NCBI GenBank assembly: GCA_031283985.1
Contig: JAITAQ010000032.1
Location: 1-5,908 of the forward strand
Length of the DNA stretch: 5,908 bases
Source: Endomicrobium sp.
GTDB taxonomy: Bacteria > Elusimicrobiota > Endomicrobiia > Endomicrobiales > Endomicrobiaceae
Reading direction: 5' to 3'
Shown: one piece after another, positions 1 to 5,908 of the stretch
Position numbering within the stretch: position 1 is the first letter of the stretch
Layout of the letters: every line of letters begins with the position of its first letter
Made by a program: the position numbers and the translations under genes
The notes under the pieces: generated by a model
What the model saw: the letters and a program-made list of their open reading frames with translations, nothing else
The model's database searches: none
What the model was told of the DNA's origin: nothing

Positions 1-19
1 CTTCTTATCATTTTTACTC

Positions 20-1231
20 TTAAATCTTATCTTTCTTCCTATCTGCTAAATTCAGGTTCCAAACAGGTGACATAGAGCGCAAATTTGACACTACCTTCGG
101 CAATACTCTAAGGACATAATCAACATCTTCTTCAGTGTTGTAATGTCCAAAAGAAAAACGCACAGCGCCTTGAGCTGCGACAGAATCCACACACATTGAC
201 GATAATACATGAGAAGGTTGTGATGACCCTGAAGCGCAGGCAGAGCCTGTTGAAACTGCTATACCTTCCATATCAAGCATAAGAAGCAATGCTTCCCCTT
301 CTATATAGTTAAAACTTATATTTAAAATATTTGAAACTGCTCTTGCTCCGCTTCCATTCACAGTTACTTCCGGGATAGCTTCCAAAATACCTTTTTTTAG
401 TTTTTCCCTTAAATACAAAATATGTCTCTCATTATTTTCAATAGCGACATTAGATATTTCCAGCGCTTTCGCACAACCTACTATAAATGCCGTATTTTCT
501 GTCCCGGGACGAAGTCCATTTTCGTGATGACCTCCAAACATTATTGGATATATTTTTACGCCTTTTTTGACATATAAAACTCCTATGCCTTTAGGTCCAT
601 TAAATTTATGCGCTGACATAGCAAGTATATCCACACCCAACTTTTTAACGTCAAGACGAAGTTTTCCCGCAGTTTGTACAGCGTCTGTATGAAAATATAT
701 TTTATTTTTTCTTGTCTTATTAATTTTCTTAAGCTCATTAGCAATAGCTTCTATAGGCTGAATAGCTCCAACTTCATTATTTGCATGCATTATGCTGACA
801 ACAACAGTATTGCCTTTTACTGCTTTTTTGAAATCTTCAACGAAAATAACACCATCTTTATCCACGTCAAGATATGTAACTTCATAACCAAGCTCTTCAA
901 GATATCTGCATGAATACAAAACTGCATGATGTTCTATTCTCGTAGTAATAATATGTCCTTTTTCCCCATAAGTGTTTAACAGTCCGAATATTGCAATATT
1001 GTCAGACTCGGTACCACAGCCAGTAAAAAATATTTCTTCAGGACTTGCATTTAACAAGTCAGCCACTTTCGCTCTTGATTTGTCAATGGCAGTTTTTGCC
1101 CTTCTTCCAAAAAAATGAAAACTTGAAGGATTACCGTAAATATCTCCAAAATATGGCTGCATTTCCTTTATAACTTCATTGGCAACAGCAGTGGTAGCAC
1201 TATTGTCCAAATATACTTTTCTCTTTTCCAT
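20..1231 (-). CDS. nifS: Cysteine desulfurase, NifS/IscS type
   Basis: This PLP enzyme takes sulfur from L-cysteine as an enzyme-bound persulfide, giving alanine, and supplies cytosolic Fe-S cluster assembly and probably tRNA thiolation. The 403-residue product has the usual family length. Visible landmarks are VYLDNSATT (6-14), GNPSS (33-37), the phosphate-binding region TGCGTESDN (70-78), the PLP-stacking His in EHHA (100-103), DAVQ (183-186), the Schiff-base lysine in SAHK (Lys209), LRPGTEN (240-246) and the catalytic cysteine in SACASGSS (Cys332). The long loop around Cys332 and the MSPVW tail place it in the group I NifS/IscS class. A Shine-Dalgarno AGGA (1239-1242) lies 7 bases before the ATG. 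It starts 13 bases after mltG, so the two are probably co-transcribed. No scaffold gene is visible, because the window ends just after the stop; nifS and iscS cannot be told apart with certainty. Confidence 0.96.
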   Translation of the reverse strand: MEKRKVYLDNSATTAVANEVIKEMQPYFGDIYGNPSSFHFFGRRAKTAIDKSRAKVADLLNASPEEIFFTGCGTESDNIAIFGLLNTYGEKGHIITTRIEHHAVLYSCRYLEELGYEVTYLDVDKDGVIFVEDFKKAVKGNTVVVSIMHANNEVGAIQPIEAIANELKKINKTRKNKIYFHTDAVQTAGKLRLDVKKLGVDILAMSAHKFNGPKGIGVLYVKKGVKIYPIMFGGHHENGLRPGTENTAFIVGCAKALEISNVAIENNERHILYLREKLKKGILEAIPEVTVNGSGARAVSNILNISFNYIEGEALLLMLDMEGIAVSTGSACASGSSQPSHVLSSMCVDSVAAQGAVRFSFGHYNTEEDVDYVLRVLPKVVSNLRSMSPVWNLNLADRKKDKI

Positions 1232-1244
1232 ATTAAATTCCTAT

Positions 1245-2189
1245 TTACTTTCTATTCTTTACAATTTGTTTATTTTTTATATGTTCTGAAAAAGTCTTAG
1301 CAAAAAAATGGCTACCGTCACCAGCGGATACAAAATACAAAACACCGGAACCCGCAGGATATAATGCGGCTTTTATTGATTCTATCCCAGGATTGCTTAT
1401 AGGGCATGGAGGCAAACCAAAATGCAAGTAGGTATTATACGGAGATTTAAACTTTATATCTTCTAAGGAAAGCTTCTCTTTTGTAATACCCATAGCATAC
1501 AAAACAGTAGCACATGATTGCAACATCACCTTTCTCTTGAGCCTATTATAAAAAACTGCCGCTATAATACTTCTTTCTTCAGGTTTAACGGCTTCTTTTT
1601 CAATAATTGACGCCATAGTAATTATATCTTTGAAAGGAACATTTAACTCTTTTGCTCTCTCATACATAACAGGAGTAATCTTTTTGTTAAACTCATTATA
1701 CATCATGTCAATCAATTCTTCTTCGCTTACGCCAAGACTTACGAAATAAGTCTCAGGCATAAGATAACCTTCCAGATTTCTATCACTTGCAATCCTAATA
1801 AATTTCTCTTTATCAATTTTTACTTTGTCGGCAATAATATCGGCTATCTGTTTTATATTATTTCCTTCAGGGATTGTAATTCTAATAAAATTTCTAGAAT
1901 TATTTTTTAATTGTTTCAATATTCTGAAAATGCCATCTCTGCCAGATAACTCGTATATACCTGCCTTTAATTTATTTTGCGAATTCGTAAGTTTTACAAA
2001 AAACAAAAATAATTGTTTTGAAAGTATCAAATTTTGTTCTTCCAAGTGGGACGCTACTGTTGAAAAATTTTCTCCTTTTCTAACAACAAACAATGCTTTT
2101 TCTCCAGCTTTAGGCATAAAACCTAAACAAAAAAATACCATAGAAATTATAAAAAATACAGATATTGCAACGACTATTTTTTTAGCCAC
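1245..2189 (-). CDS. mltG: Endolytic murein transglycosylase MltG (YceG-like)
   Basis: MltG is an inner-membrane lytic transglycosylase that cuts nascent glycan strands and so helps to set their length. The 314-residue product has one N-terminal membrane segment (about 5-24), a LysM-like region (about 32-100) and the YceG catalytic domain. The catalytic glutamate is by alignment Glu197 in ASIIEKE (193-199). Other family blocks are EGYLMPETY (140-148), FYNRL (213-217), SPYNTYLHFGLP (249-260) and ISNPG (264-268). In the block often written LQSDPTV this protein reads LQSCATV (223-229); this may be ordinary lineage variation. The start is GTG at 2189. It is chosen because the membrane segment follows at once and GGGAG lies upstream. 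The start overlaps the end of a decayed frame by 16 bases. The protein is intact and at the family's usual length. Confidence 0.95.
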   Translation of the reverse strand: MAKKIVVAISVFFIISMVFFCLGFMPKAGEKALFVVRKGENFSTVASHLEEQNLILSKQLFLFFVKLTNSQNKLKAGIYELSGRDGIFRILKQLKNNSRNFIRITIPEGNNIKQIADIIADKVKIDKEKFIRIASDRNLEGYLMPETYFVSLGVSEEELIDMMYNEFNKKITPVMYERAKELNVPFKDIITMASIIEKEAVKPEERSIIAAVFYNRLKRKVMLQSCATVLYAMGITKEKLSLEDIKFKSPYNTYLHFGLPPCPISNPGIESIKAALYPAGSGVLYFVSAGDGSHFFAKTFSEHIKNKQIVKNRK

Positions 2190-2341
2190 AGTTTTTTAAA
2201 CTCCCAATTAATAATGTCTTTTTCTTCATTATCAAAATATTCTTTTATTCTTTCAATATTTTTTGTTTTAAAGCCTTTAAGTAAAAAATTTCAACTGTAT
2301 CATGCTTAGCTCCACTGTGCGAGCTTGGTCTATTAGAATTT
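2174..2341 (-). pseudogene. Relic of an unrecognised protein between ruvX and mltG
   Basis: I do not recognise this protein. One minus-strand frame ends at TAG (2174-2176), inside the mltG start, and its last residues include IERIKEYFDNEEKDIINWEF followed by a basic tail. It has no ATG, GTG or TTG that would make a sensible start. A second frame just upstream reads RPSSHSGAKHDTVEIFYL and appears to lead into the first across the A/T-rich stretch near 2275-2290. The composition (charged, with aromatic residues, no low-complexity filler) looks like true protein sequence split by a frameshift rather than random spacer. It begins directly after the ruvX stop, so the 5' part of the gene is missing. 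The alternative is a non-coding spacer that happens to be open; the call is tentative. Confidence 0.4.
2201..2205 (-). promoter_or_regulatory. Shine-Dalgarno site of mltG
   Basis: The minus strand reads GGGAG here, 11 bases before the GTG start of mltG. The spacing is a little long, but no better site is visible, and it supports the GTG start. The site lies inside the remnant reading frame upstream of mltG. Confidence 0.5.
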
Positions 2342-2758
2342 TTAATGCATATCCAAATATGTTTGCAAAATGAGTGCGGCAGCTATCTTATCTTTAAGAC
2401 CTTTGCGTTTTTCTCTGGAAATGTCAGCTTCTTCTATAAGCATTCTCTCAGCTTGAGCTGTTGTGAGCCTTTCATCAATAGTAGTCACCTCAACATCAGA
2501 AGAAAGAATTTTAATTTCGTCAACTGCTTTGCGAACAGTTTCAGACATTTCGCCTTCCGTACCGTTCATATTTATAGGAAGACCAAACACAATAACAGAA
2601 ACATTGTTAGCTTTGGCTATTTTTAGAATTTTTGCGGCGTTTTTTTTTATAGAAATACTTTCTATAGTGTCAAAAGGGCTTGCAGTAATTCTTAACAAAT
2701 CTGTCATGGCAAGACCTATTCTTTTAAACCCATAGTCAACCCCCATCGCTCTGCTCAT
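2342..2758 (-). CDS. ruvX: RuvX/YqgF, Holliday junction resolvase-like / pre-16S rRNA nuclease
   Basis: This is a small RNase H-fold nuclease of the YqgF family, linked to maturation of the 16S rRNA 5' end and named for its resemblance to Holliday junction resolvases. The 138-residue product has the usual length. The three acidic catalytic positions can be placed by motif: Asp8 in GVDYGFKRIGLA (6-17), Glu96 in DERLTTAQAER (95-105) and Asp123 in KDKIAAALILQTYLD (122-136). The GLPINMNGTEG block (59-69) is also present. AAAGGA (2765-2770) lies 6 bases before the ATG and serves as the Shine-Dalgarno sequence. This site overlaps the last codon and stop of the hydrogenase relic. Its nearest intact upstream gene is the antiporter, more than 1.1 kb away, so it needs read-through or a promoter inside the relic. 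Confidence 0.95.
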   Translation of the reverse strand: MSRAMGVDYGFKRIGLAMTDLLRITASPFDTIESISIKKNAAKILKIAKANNVSVIVFGLPINMNGTEGEMSETVRKAVDEIKILSSDVEVTTIDERLTTAQAERMLIEEADISREKRKGLKDKIAAALILQTYLDMH

Positions 2759-2768
2759 TCTAATTCCT

Positions 2769-3656
2769 TTATTTTTTTAGTTCTTCTTTTACTGTATTTT
2801 CAACGCTGTCAGGAGTAAAATGCTCAAACGTCTCTCCATTTATTTTTACTGTAGATCCTTTTGAACATTGCTCTAAACATATATATCAAAGCCTGCACAT
2901 TTACAGCTAAATCTGAATAAACGGGCGACATCCGTTTCCACCAACGCAACCTCCTCTGTGACATGCTATAACTTTAACAAAATAATAGCTTTTTTTGCCA
3001 GTTCTAATTAACGCTACCCAAAATGCCAAATATTATACATCCTCCCATTTTAAAACCTAAAGGCATATCAAATGCCGAAGCTTCAAGATCTGCACAAAAC
3101 GCAAACCAGCTTCTTCAATCACCAAAACAAGCTCTTGAGTAATGAGAACATAATCAATATCTACAACACCGTCTTTGTCAAGTTCCGTATCCTTCTTGCT
3201 TTGTACTTTTTGCAGTACATGGCATTACGGAGACACCCATGCTGACACAATCTCCACAAAGAACGCATTTTCCATTATCTTTTAGAAGTAGAACCATACC
3301 GACATTATTCCATTTACTGCAACTAGTAGAAAGCTGGAAGTTTTATATTCTATAACTTCCAGCAAATTCAACCTTTTTGCTGTTTATGGGCAAGTGTTTT
3401 CCCATTTGCTTAACCCCTCACCACAGCGCCGAACTTGCATGGAGCCATACAAACTCTGCATTTAACGCGTTTTGAGCCGTTAATTATATGTTTTCCCCTT
3501 CTCGTCTCTAATTGCTTTAACTACATTCCCTACATAAAATGCATTTGCCGCAAGATTCATTTTGGGGAAACTGCATAAAAACGATATCATTTCCCCGATC
3601 TTTAGAGTGGCTAATGTATAAGTTGTTATGCAGTAAAAGAGATTTACAGAGCTTCT
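2769..3656 (-). pseudogene. hydA: Decayed [FeFe] hydrogenase large subunit (HydA-like)
   Basis: [FeFe] hydrogenases make or consume H2 at the H-cluster, fed by Fe-S clusters. No intact frame remains, but fragments appear in the right order in changing minus-strand frames. TLKIGEMISFLC and VVKAIRDEKGK (frame 3480-3656) resemble an N-terminal [2Fe-2S] domain. GSKRVKCRVCMAPC (about 3430-3472) and PINSKKVEFA (about 3363-3392) follow. KDNGKCVLCGDCV resembles a [4Fe-4S] motif and runs in frame into the L2 motif VSVMPCTAK (open frame 3178-3342). Then come DIDYVLITQEL and IEEAGLRF (about 3096-3161), FDMPLG and IIFGILG (frame 3004-3114), the L3-like FVKVIACHRGGCVGG (frame 2907-3008) and a thioredoxin-like [2Fe-2S] tail, CLEQCSKGSTVKINGE (2769-2884). 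The L1 motif (TSCCPxW) and about 200 residues are missing. At least five frame changes rule out a single sequencing error. An alternative reading of the 5' end, ESCGKCILCREC, resembles NuoF/HydB. Confidence 0.82.
3333..3363. repeat. Perfect 10-bp inverted repeat (hairpin) inside the hydrogenase relic
   Basis: GCTGGAAGTT (3333-3342) and AACTTCCAGC (3354-3363) are exact reverse complements separated by 11 bases. The arms are fully matched and the match ends at both flanks. It sits where the relic should pass from its N-terminal domain to the [4Fe-4S] motif, and the protein match is poorest there. On the minus strand TTTCT follows the stem, which is too weak a U-tract to call a terminator. Confidence 0.6.
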
Positions 3657-3659
3657 TTA

Positions 3660-3925
3660 TTAAGTTTTTATCTTTTGAATATTTCCACTATTTTTTTTGA
3701 ATTTGAAATTGCTTGCACCAATATGGGATTTGCGGTATATTGCAGATAAGTTATCTCTTATGTCAATGTATTTCGCTTAGTTTTGCAGATTTATAAGGAT
3801 CTTTAAAGACAATTTTATTAGACGAGGAACTACTATTTTTGTTGTCTTTGGCAAAAACAAAAAAAATTACCACAAAAAAAAACAATTGTTAAAAATAACA
3901 AGATAAAATTTTTATCCATTTTCAT
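3660..3925 (-). pseudogene. Frameshifted small exported protein, unrecognised
   Basis: I do not recognise the family. An ATG at 3923-3925 overlaps the antiporter stop as ATGA, a classic coupled start. The frame opens with MKMDKNFILLFLTIVFF, a charged start followed by a hydrophobic core as in a signal peptide, then reaches a run of nine T (fwd A-run near 3874-3882) and stops at 3833. If one T is removed, the frame continues as VVIFFVFAKDNKN, with a possible signal-peptidase site after VFA, and goes on to a stop at 3763. A second one-base shift there opens IRDNLSAIYRKSHIGA and runs to TAA TAA at 3657-3662. The rebuilt protein would be about 86 residues, lysine- and serine-rich, and probably secreted or membrane-anchored. 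It may be a true pseudogene or a gene whose product depends on slippage; the sequence alone does not decide. Confidence 0.5.
3744..3766 (-). promoter_or_regulatory. Possible promoter element with palindrome upstream of the hydrogenase relic
   Basis: On the minus strand a perfect TTGACA (3761-3766) is followed by the 13-base palindrome AGATAACTTATCT (3744-3756). That is where an operator between the -35 and -10 elements would lie. No convincing -10 hexamer is found at 16-18 bases (the best is GCAATA or CAATAT), and the stretch also fits the reading frame of the exported-protein relic. It may be the former hydA promoter, or chance in AT-rich DNA. Confidence 0.2.
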
Positions 3926-5091
3926 TTTGTTTTTTGTTTTGATAAAAGATACCTAAGTATTATGGGAGTTATAAAAGTAGTAAGCATTATAACGGCTACT
4001 AAAGCGCTGTATTCGTTTGATCCAAAAACATTATTTTTAAAACCTATCCCAGCAAATATCAACCCTACTTCTCCACGTGGAACCATAGATACACCTATCA
4101 AAAATTTATTTATGCCTTTTTTTAGAACTACAAAACCTGCAACGGCTTTACCTATGAAAGCAACCACAAGAAGCACTGCAATCAAGATTAATATTTCTCT
4201 ATTAGCAGCTACAAAAAGATTAAATGTACTTATATCAACATTAGTTCCCATCAAAACAAAAAATACTGGAACAAAAAAGGCATATATAGGTTTTATATCT
4301 CTTCTAATCTCTTCGGAGTGATTAGTTGTTGAAAGCACAAGTCCAGCTACGAAAGACCCGACTATTGAAGCAAGTCCAACTTTTGTTGCAAATGCCGAAA
4401 CAACAAAACAAAAAACGATTCCCATAACAAATATTACATGCTCTTGTTTCATTTTTGAAACAAATCTAAATAATGTTGGAACTATAAGAATTCCTGCAGC
4501 TACAGACAACACTAAAAACAATACGGCAGTTCCGCTCATTGAGGCTACTGTTCCAAAAGTAACTGTTCCATCTTGAACAAGTTTTAACACTATAGCCAAA
4601 ATTGCAAGACCTATAACATCGTCAATAACTGCGGCTCCAAGAACAATCTTAGCTTCTTCAGTCTGAAGCTTTTTAAAATCCATAAATAGTCTAGCCGTAA
4701 TACCGACCGACGTAGCCGTAAAAACAGCACCGGCAAAAATTGACTGAGTGATGGAAAATCCAAAATGCAAAAAGACTAAATATCCAAGGAAGTAAGGAAT
4801 AACTACTCCAATAAAAGCTACCGATATAGCCCAGCCACCAGCTTTTAAAAATTCTTTTAGGTCTGTTGAAAGACCAACTTCAAAAAGGAGAATAACAGCA
4901 CCCAATTCGGATATGCTTGTCAAAACAGGTGCTTCATGAACAAGTCCCAATATACTAGGTCCTATAAGAACTCCTGCTAAAAGCTCGCCTATTATTGCGC
5001 TTTGCCCCAGTTTTAAGGCTATTTCTCCAAAAATTCTAGCAAAGAAAAGGATACTCGCTAAAGCTATCAAAAATTCAAAAACATTATGCAT
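3922..5091 (-). CDS. CPA2-family Na+(K+)/H+ antiporter, Kef/NapA type
   Basis: This integral membrane antiporter exchanges Na+ or K+ for protons and serves pH and ion homeostasis. The product from ATG 5091 is 389 residues (numbering below is from that Met). It is almost all hydrophobic, with about 12-13 membrane segments and no cytosolic TrkA-N domain, so it is the short form rather than a full KefB/KefC. Family marks are GELLAGVLIGPSILG (35-49), TATSVGIT (125-132), the ion-binding Asp pair in VIDDVIGL (Asp157-Asp158), the lysine in FIGKAVAG (Lys315) that would pair with them as in NapA-like electrogenic exchangers, and VPRGEVGLIF (337-346). A TTG three bases upstream is in frame, but the Shine-Dalgarno spacing favours the ATG. 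It follows thyX by 28 bases and its stop overlaps the next start as ATGA. Ion specificity cannot be read from the sequence. Confidence 0.92.
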   Translation of the reverse strand: MHNVFEFLIALASILFFARIFGEIALKLGQSAIIGELLAGVLIGPSILGLVHEAPVLTSISELGAVILLFEVGLSTDLKEFLKAGGWAISVAFIGVVIPYFLGYLVFLHFGFSITQSIFAGAVFTATSVGITARLFMDFKKLQTEEAKIVLGAAVIDDVIGLAILAIVLKLVQDGTVTFGTVASMSGTAVLFLVLSVAAGILIVPTLFRFVSKMKQEHVIFVMGIVFCFVVSAFATKVGLASIVGSFVAGLVLSTTNHSEEIRRDIKPIYAFFVPVFFVLMGTNVDISTFNLFVAANREILILIAVLLVVAFIGKAVAGFVVLKKGINKFLIGVSMVPRGEVGLIFAGIGFKNNVFGSNEYSALVAVIMLTTFITPIILRYLLSKQKTK

Positions 5092-5098
5092 CAATTAA

Positions 5099-5105
5099 CC
5101 ACCTC
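5099..5105 (-). promoter_or_regulatory. Shine-Dalgarno site of the antiporter
   Basis: The minus strand reads GAGGTGG here, 7 bases before ATG 5091. From the alternative TTG at 5094 the gap would be only 4 bases, so the site favours the ATG. It is the strongest ribosome binding site in the window. Confidence 0.75.
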
Positions 5106-5119
5106 TATATATCACAGCT

Positions 5120-5785
5120 TTACTTTTTCCAAGATTTTCCGCAACTAGAAGTTTCGCGGCAACCTTCCCGCTCGCAGTTAGGTCCAACATCTTTAAAAAG
5201 CAAAGGCGCTTCTTCCCTTGCAATGTCCAACATACACCGCGCCATCTCTGTCATTTCCCATTGAGATCTGTTACAGCATCTTAATGAGAAAAAATGTCTC
5301 AACTCTCTGGCATTCATTGTTATAATTATCTGCGTAGTCGCAGCATTTGGAAGAATATACCTTGCGTCTTCAGCAGGAATACCGGCATCTAAAAATTCTT
5401 TATATAAGCTTTTAGTACTTTCTAAAAAATTATTATATTTTTCCAACAGTTTCTCATCTTTTTTTATGGTATTTGGAACCACAAAATCAATACCAGACTT
5501 AAACTTTACATACCTTTGACTTTGAACCGAAAAAGAAGCTATTCTGTGTCTTGTAAGCTGAGCAAGCAAAGCACGCGACACACCTTCAACCCCAAATGTG
5601 AAAGATGCATGTTCAAGCACAGAATGATGTTCTGAAGAAATAACTTTGCTTAATAAATCTTTAACCTTATCGGTCGCAAAATTTTCATCAATATCATCAA
5701 TTTTTGTAGCGCTACGACACAGTCTGGCAGCTACTGCGCAAATTTTTTCAGCATCTTTGGTTGACTTTAAAAGTTTTACATTCAT
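5120..5785 (-). CDS. thyX: Flavin-dependent thymidylate synthase ThyX
   Basis: ThyX methylates dUMP to dTMP using methylene-tetrahydrofolate, FAD and NADPH, and releases tetrahydrofolate, so cells with it need less dihydrofolate reductase. The 221-residue product is of normal family length. The signature is RHRIASFSVQSQRY (79-92), the ThyX motif RHRxxS followed by SxRY, which contacts dUMP and FAD. HHSVLEHASFTF (53-64) and the C-terminal block NARELRHFFSLRC (158-170) with SQWEM (174-178) match the rest of the fold. The tail carries Cys204, Cys209 and Cys215, seen in some family members and of unclear role. The ATG at 5785 lies 7 bases after the purA stop with no recognisable Shine-Dalgarno sequence, so translation may be coupled to purA. 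No thyA-type gene is visible here. Confidence 0.97.
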   Translation of the reverse strand: MNVKLLKSTKDAEKICAVAARLCRSATKIDDIDENFATDKVKDLLSKVISSEHHSVLEHASFTFGVEGVSRALLAQLTRHRIASFSVQSQRYVKFKSGIDFVVPNTIKKDEKLLEKYNNFLESTKSLYKEFLDAGIPAEDARYILPNAATTQIIITMNARELRHFFSLRCCNRSQWEMTEMARCMLDIAREEAPLLFKDVGPNCEREGCRETSSCGKSWKK

Positions 5786-5792
5786 ATTAATA

Positions 5793-5908
5793 TTAAAACC
5801 ATTTCACGCATTTTCTTACTTCAATAGTTTCCTCTCTCTTTCTTCCAAGAGAAATCAAATCAATCGGCACACCTACAAGCTGTTCCAAACGTTTAACATA
5901 CTTTTGAG
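5793..5908 (-). CDS. purA: Adenylosuccinate synthetase, C-terminal fragment (cut by window edge)
   Basis: PurA joins IMP and aspartate with GTP to form adenylosuccinate, the first committed step to AMP. Only the last 37 codons are in the window, entering in frame at 5906 and ending at TAA 5793-5795. The text KYVKRLEQLVGVPIDLISLG followed by RKREETI matches the well-conserved end of PurA, where a helix leads into (V/I)GVP, ISxG and R..TI. The last ten residues (EVRKCVKWF region) differ from the common DPF ending, which is a variable part of the family. The frame is clean up to the edge. It is followed after 7 bases by thyX, which suggests one nucleotide-synthesis operon. The fragment is short, so the call rests on this one motif block. 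Confidence 0.85.
   Translation of the reverse strand, partial: QKYVKRLEQLVGVPIDLISLGRKREETIEVRKCVKWF

Noticed and set aside
1..11. ATG at 9-11 (minus) as start of a gene after the desulfurase
   Set aside because: Only three codons are in the window and no clear ribosome binding site; cannot be supported.
223..250. CRISPR, IS element or RNA gene anywhere in the window
   Set aside because: No direct repeat arrays, transposase motifs or tRNA/rRNA signatures were seen on either strand; this stretch simply encodes the desulfurase catalytic loop.
2308..2326. AGCTC...GAGCT short inverted repeat after ruvX as a terminator or tRNA remnant
   Set aside because: Only 5 bp stem with no T-run, and no tRNA features around it.
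3028..3040. TATAAT (minus strand) as a promoter for ruvX
   Set aside because: No acceptable -35 at the right distance, and the bases encode the conserved hydrogenase fragment MGGCIIFG.
3295..3330. TSCSKW resembling the H-cluster L1 motif TSCCPxW
   Set aside because: It lies before the ferredoxin motif rather than after it, and the CP is missing; it more likely derives from an N-terminal cysteine motif, or is chance.
3517..3600. ESCGKCILCREC reading as NuoF/HydB subunit
   Set aside because: It matches the NuoF ESCGKC block, but the overlapping frame gives a HydA-like N-terminal [2Fe-2S] reading and everything downstream fits HydA in order. Kept only as an alternative.
674..4321. Plus-strand open frames at 674-913, 1825-2199, 2345-2626, 2463-2735 and 3962-4321
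   Set aside because: They lie opposite well-conserved minus-strand genes and have no recognisable motifs or ribosome binding sites; they are shadows.

Overview
This is an AT-rich bacterial window in which every recognisable gene lies on the minus strand, so transcription runs from the high coordinates to the low ones. In that order it holds the tail of purA, thyX, a CPA2-type Na+/H+ antiporter, about 1.15 kb of decayed sequence, ruvX, a short decayed stretch, mltG and a NifS/IscS-type cysteine desulfurase. Intact housekeeping genes packed at short spacing around gene relics with many frameshifts suggest a host-restricted or reducing genome. Long A/T homopolymers and the [FeFe] hydrogenase relic would fit an insect-gut endosymbiont of the Elusimicrobiota (Endomicrobium-like). 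That assignment is inference and was not tested by any search.

Region 5793-5908 is the C-terminus of adenylosuccinate synthetase. Seven bases later comes flavin-dependent thymidylate synthase (5120-5785), then a cation/proton antiporter (3922-5091) with a good Shine-Dalgarno sequence. Purine synthesis, dTMP synthesis and ion homeostasis therefore share one apparent transcription unit.

Region 2769-3925 has no intact gene. Its first part (3660-3925) is a short signal-peptide-bearing reading frame coupled to the antiporter by an ATGA overlap and broken at a run of nine T and again further on. The rest (2769 to about 3656) is a wrecked [FeFe] hydrogenase large subunit (HydA-like). Fragments of its N-terminal iron-sulfur region, the L2 and L3 H-cluster motifs and a C-terminal thioredoxin-like [2Fe-2S] domain appear in the correct order but in several frames, with the L1 segment missing.

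Region 20-2758 holds ruvX (Holliday junction resolvase-like / pre-16S rRNA nuclease), a relic of an unrecognised protein overlapping the start of mltG, mltG (lytic transglycosylase) and the cysteine desulfurase. These cover rRNA processing, cell-wall synthesis and sulfur mobilisation for Fe-S clusters and tRNA thiolation. No RNA genes, insertion sequences, CRISPR arrays or convincing terminators were seen. The window does not appear to hold a new multi-gene system; its main interest is gene decay.
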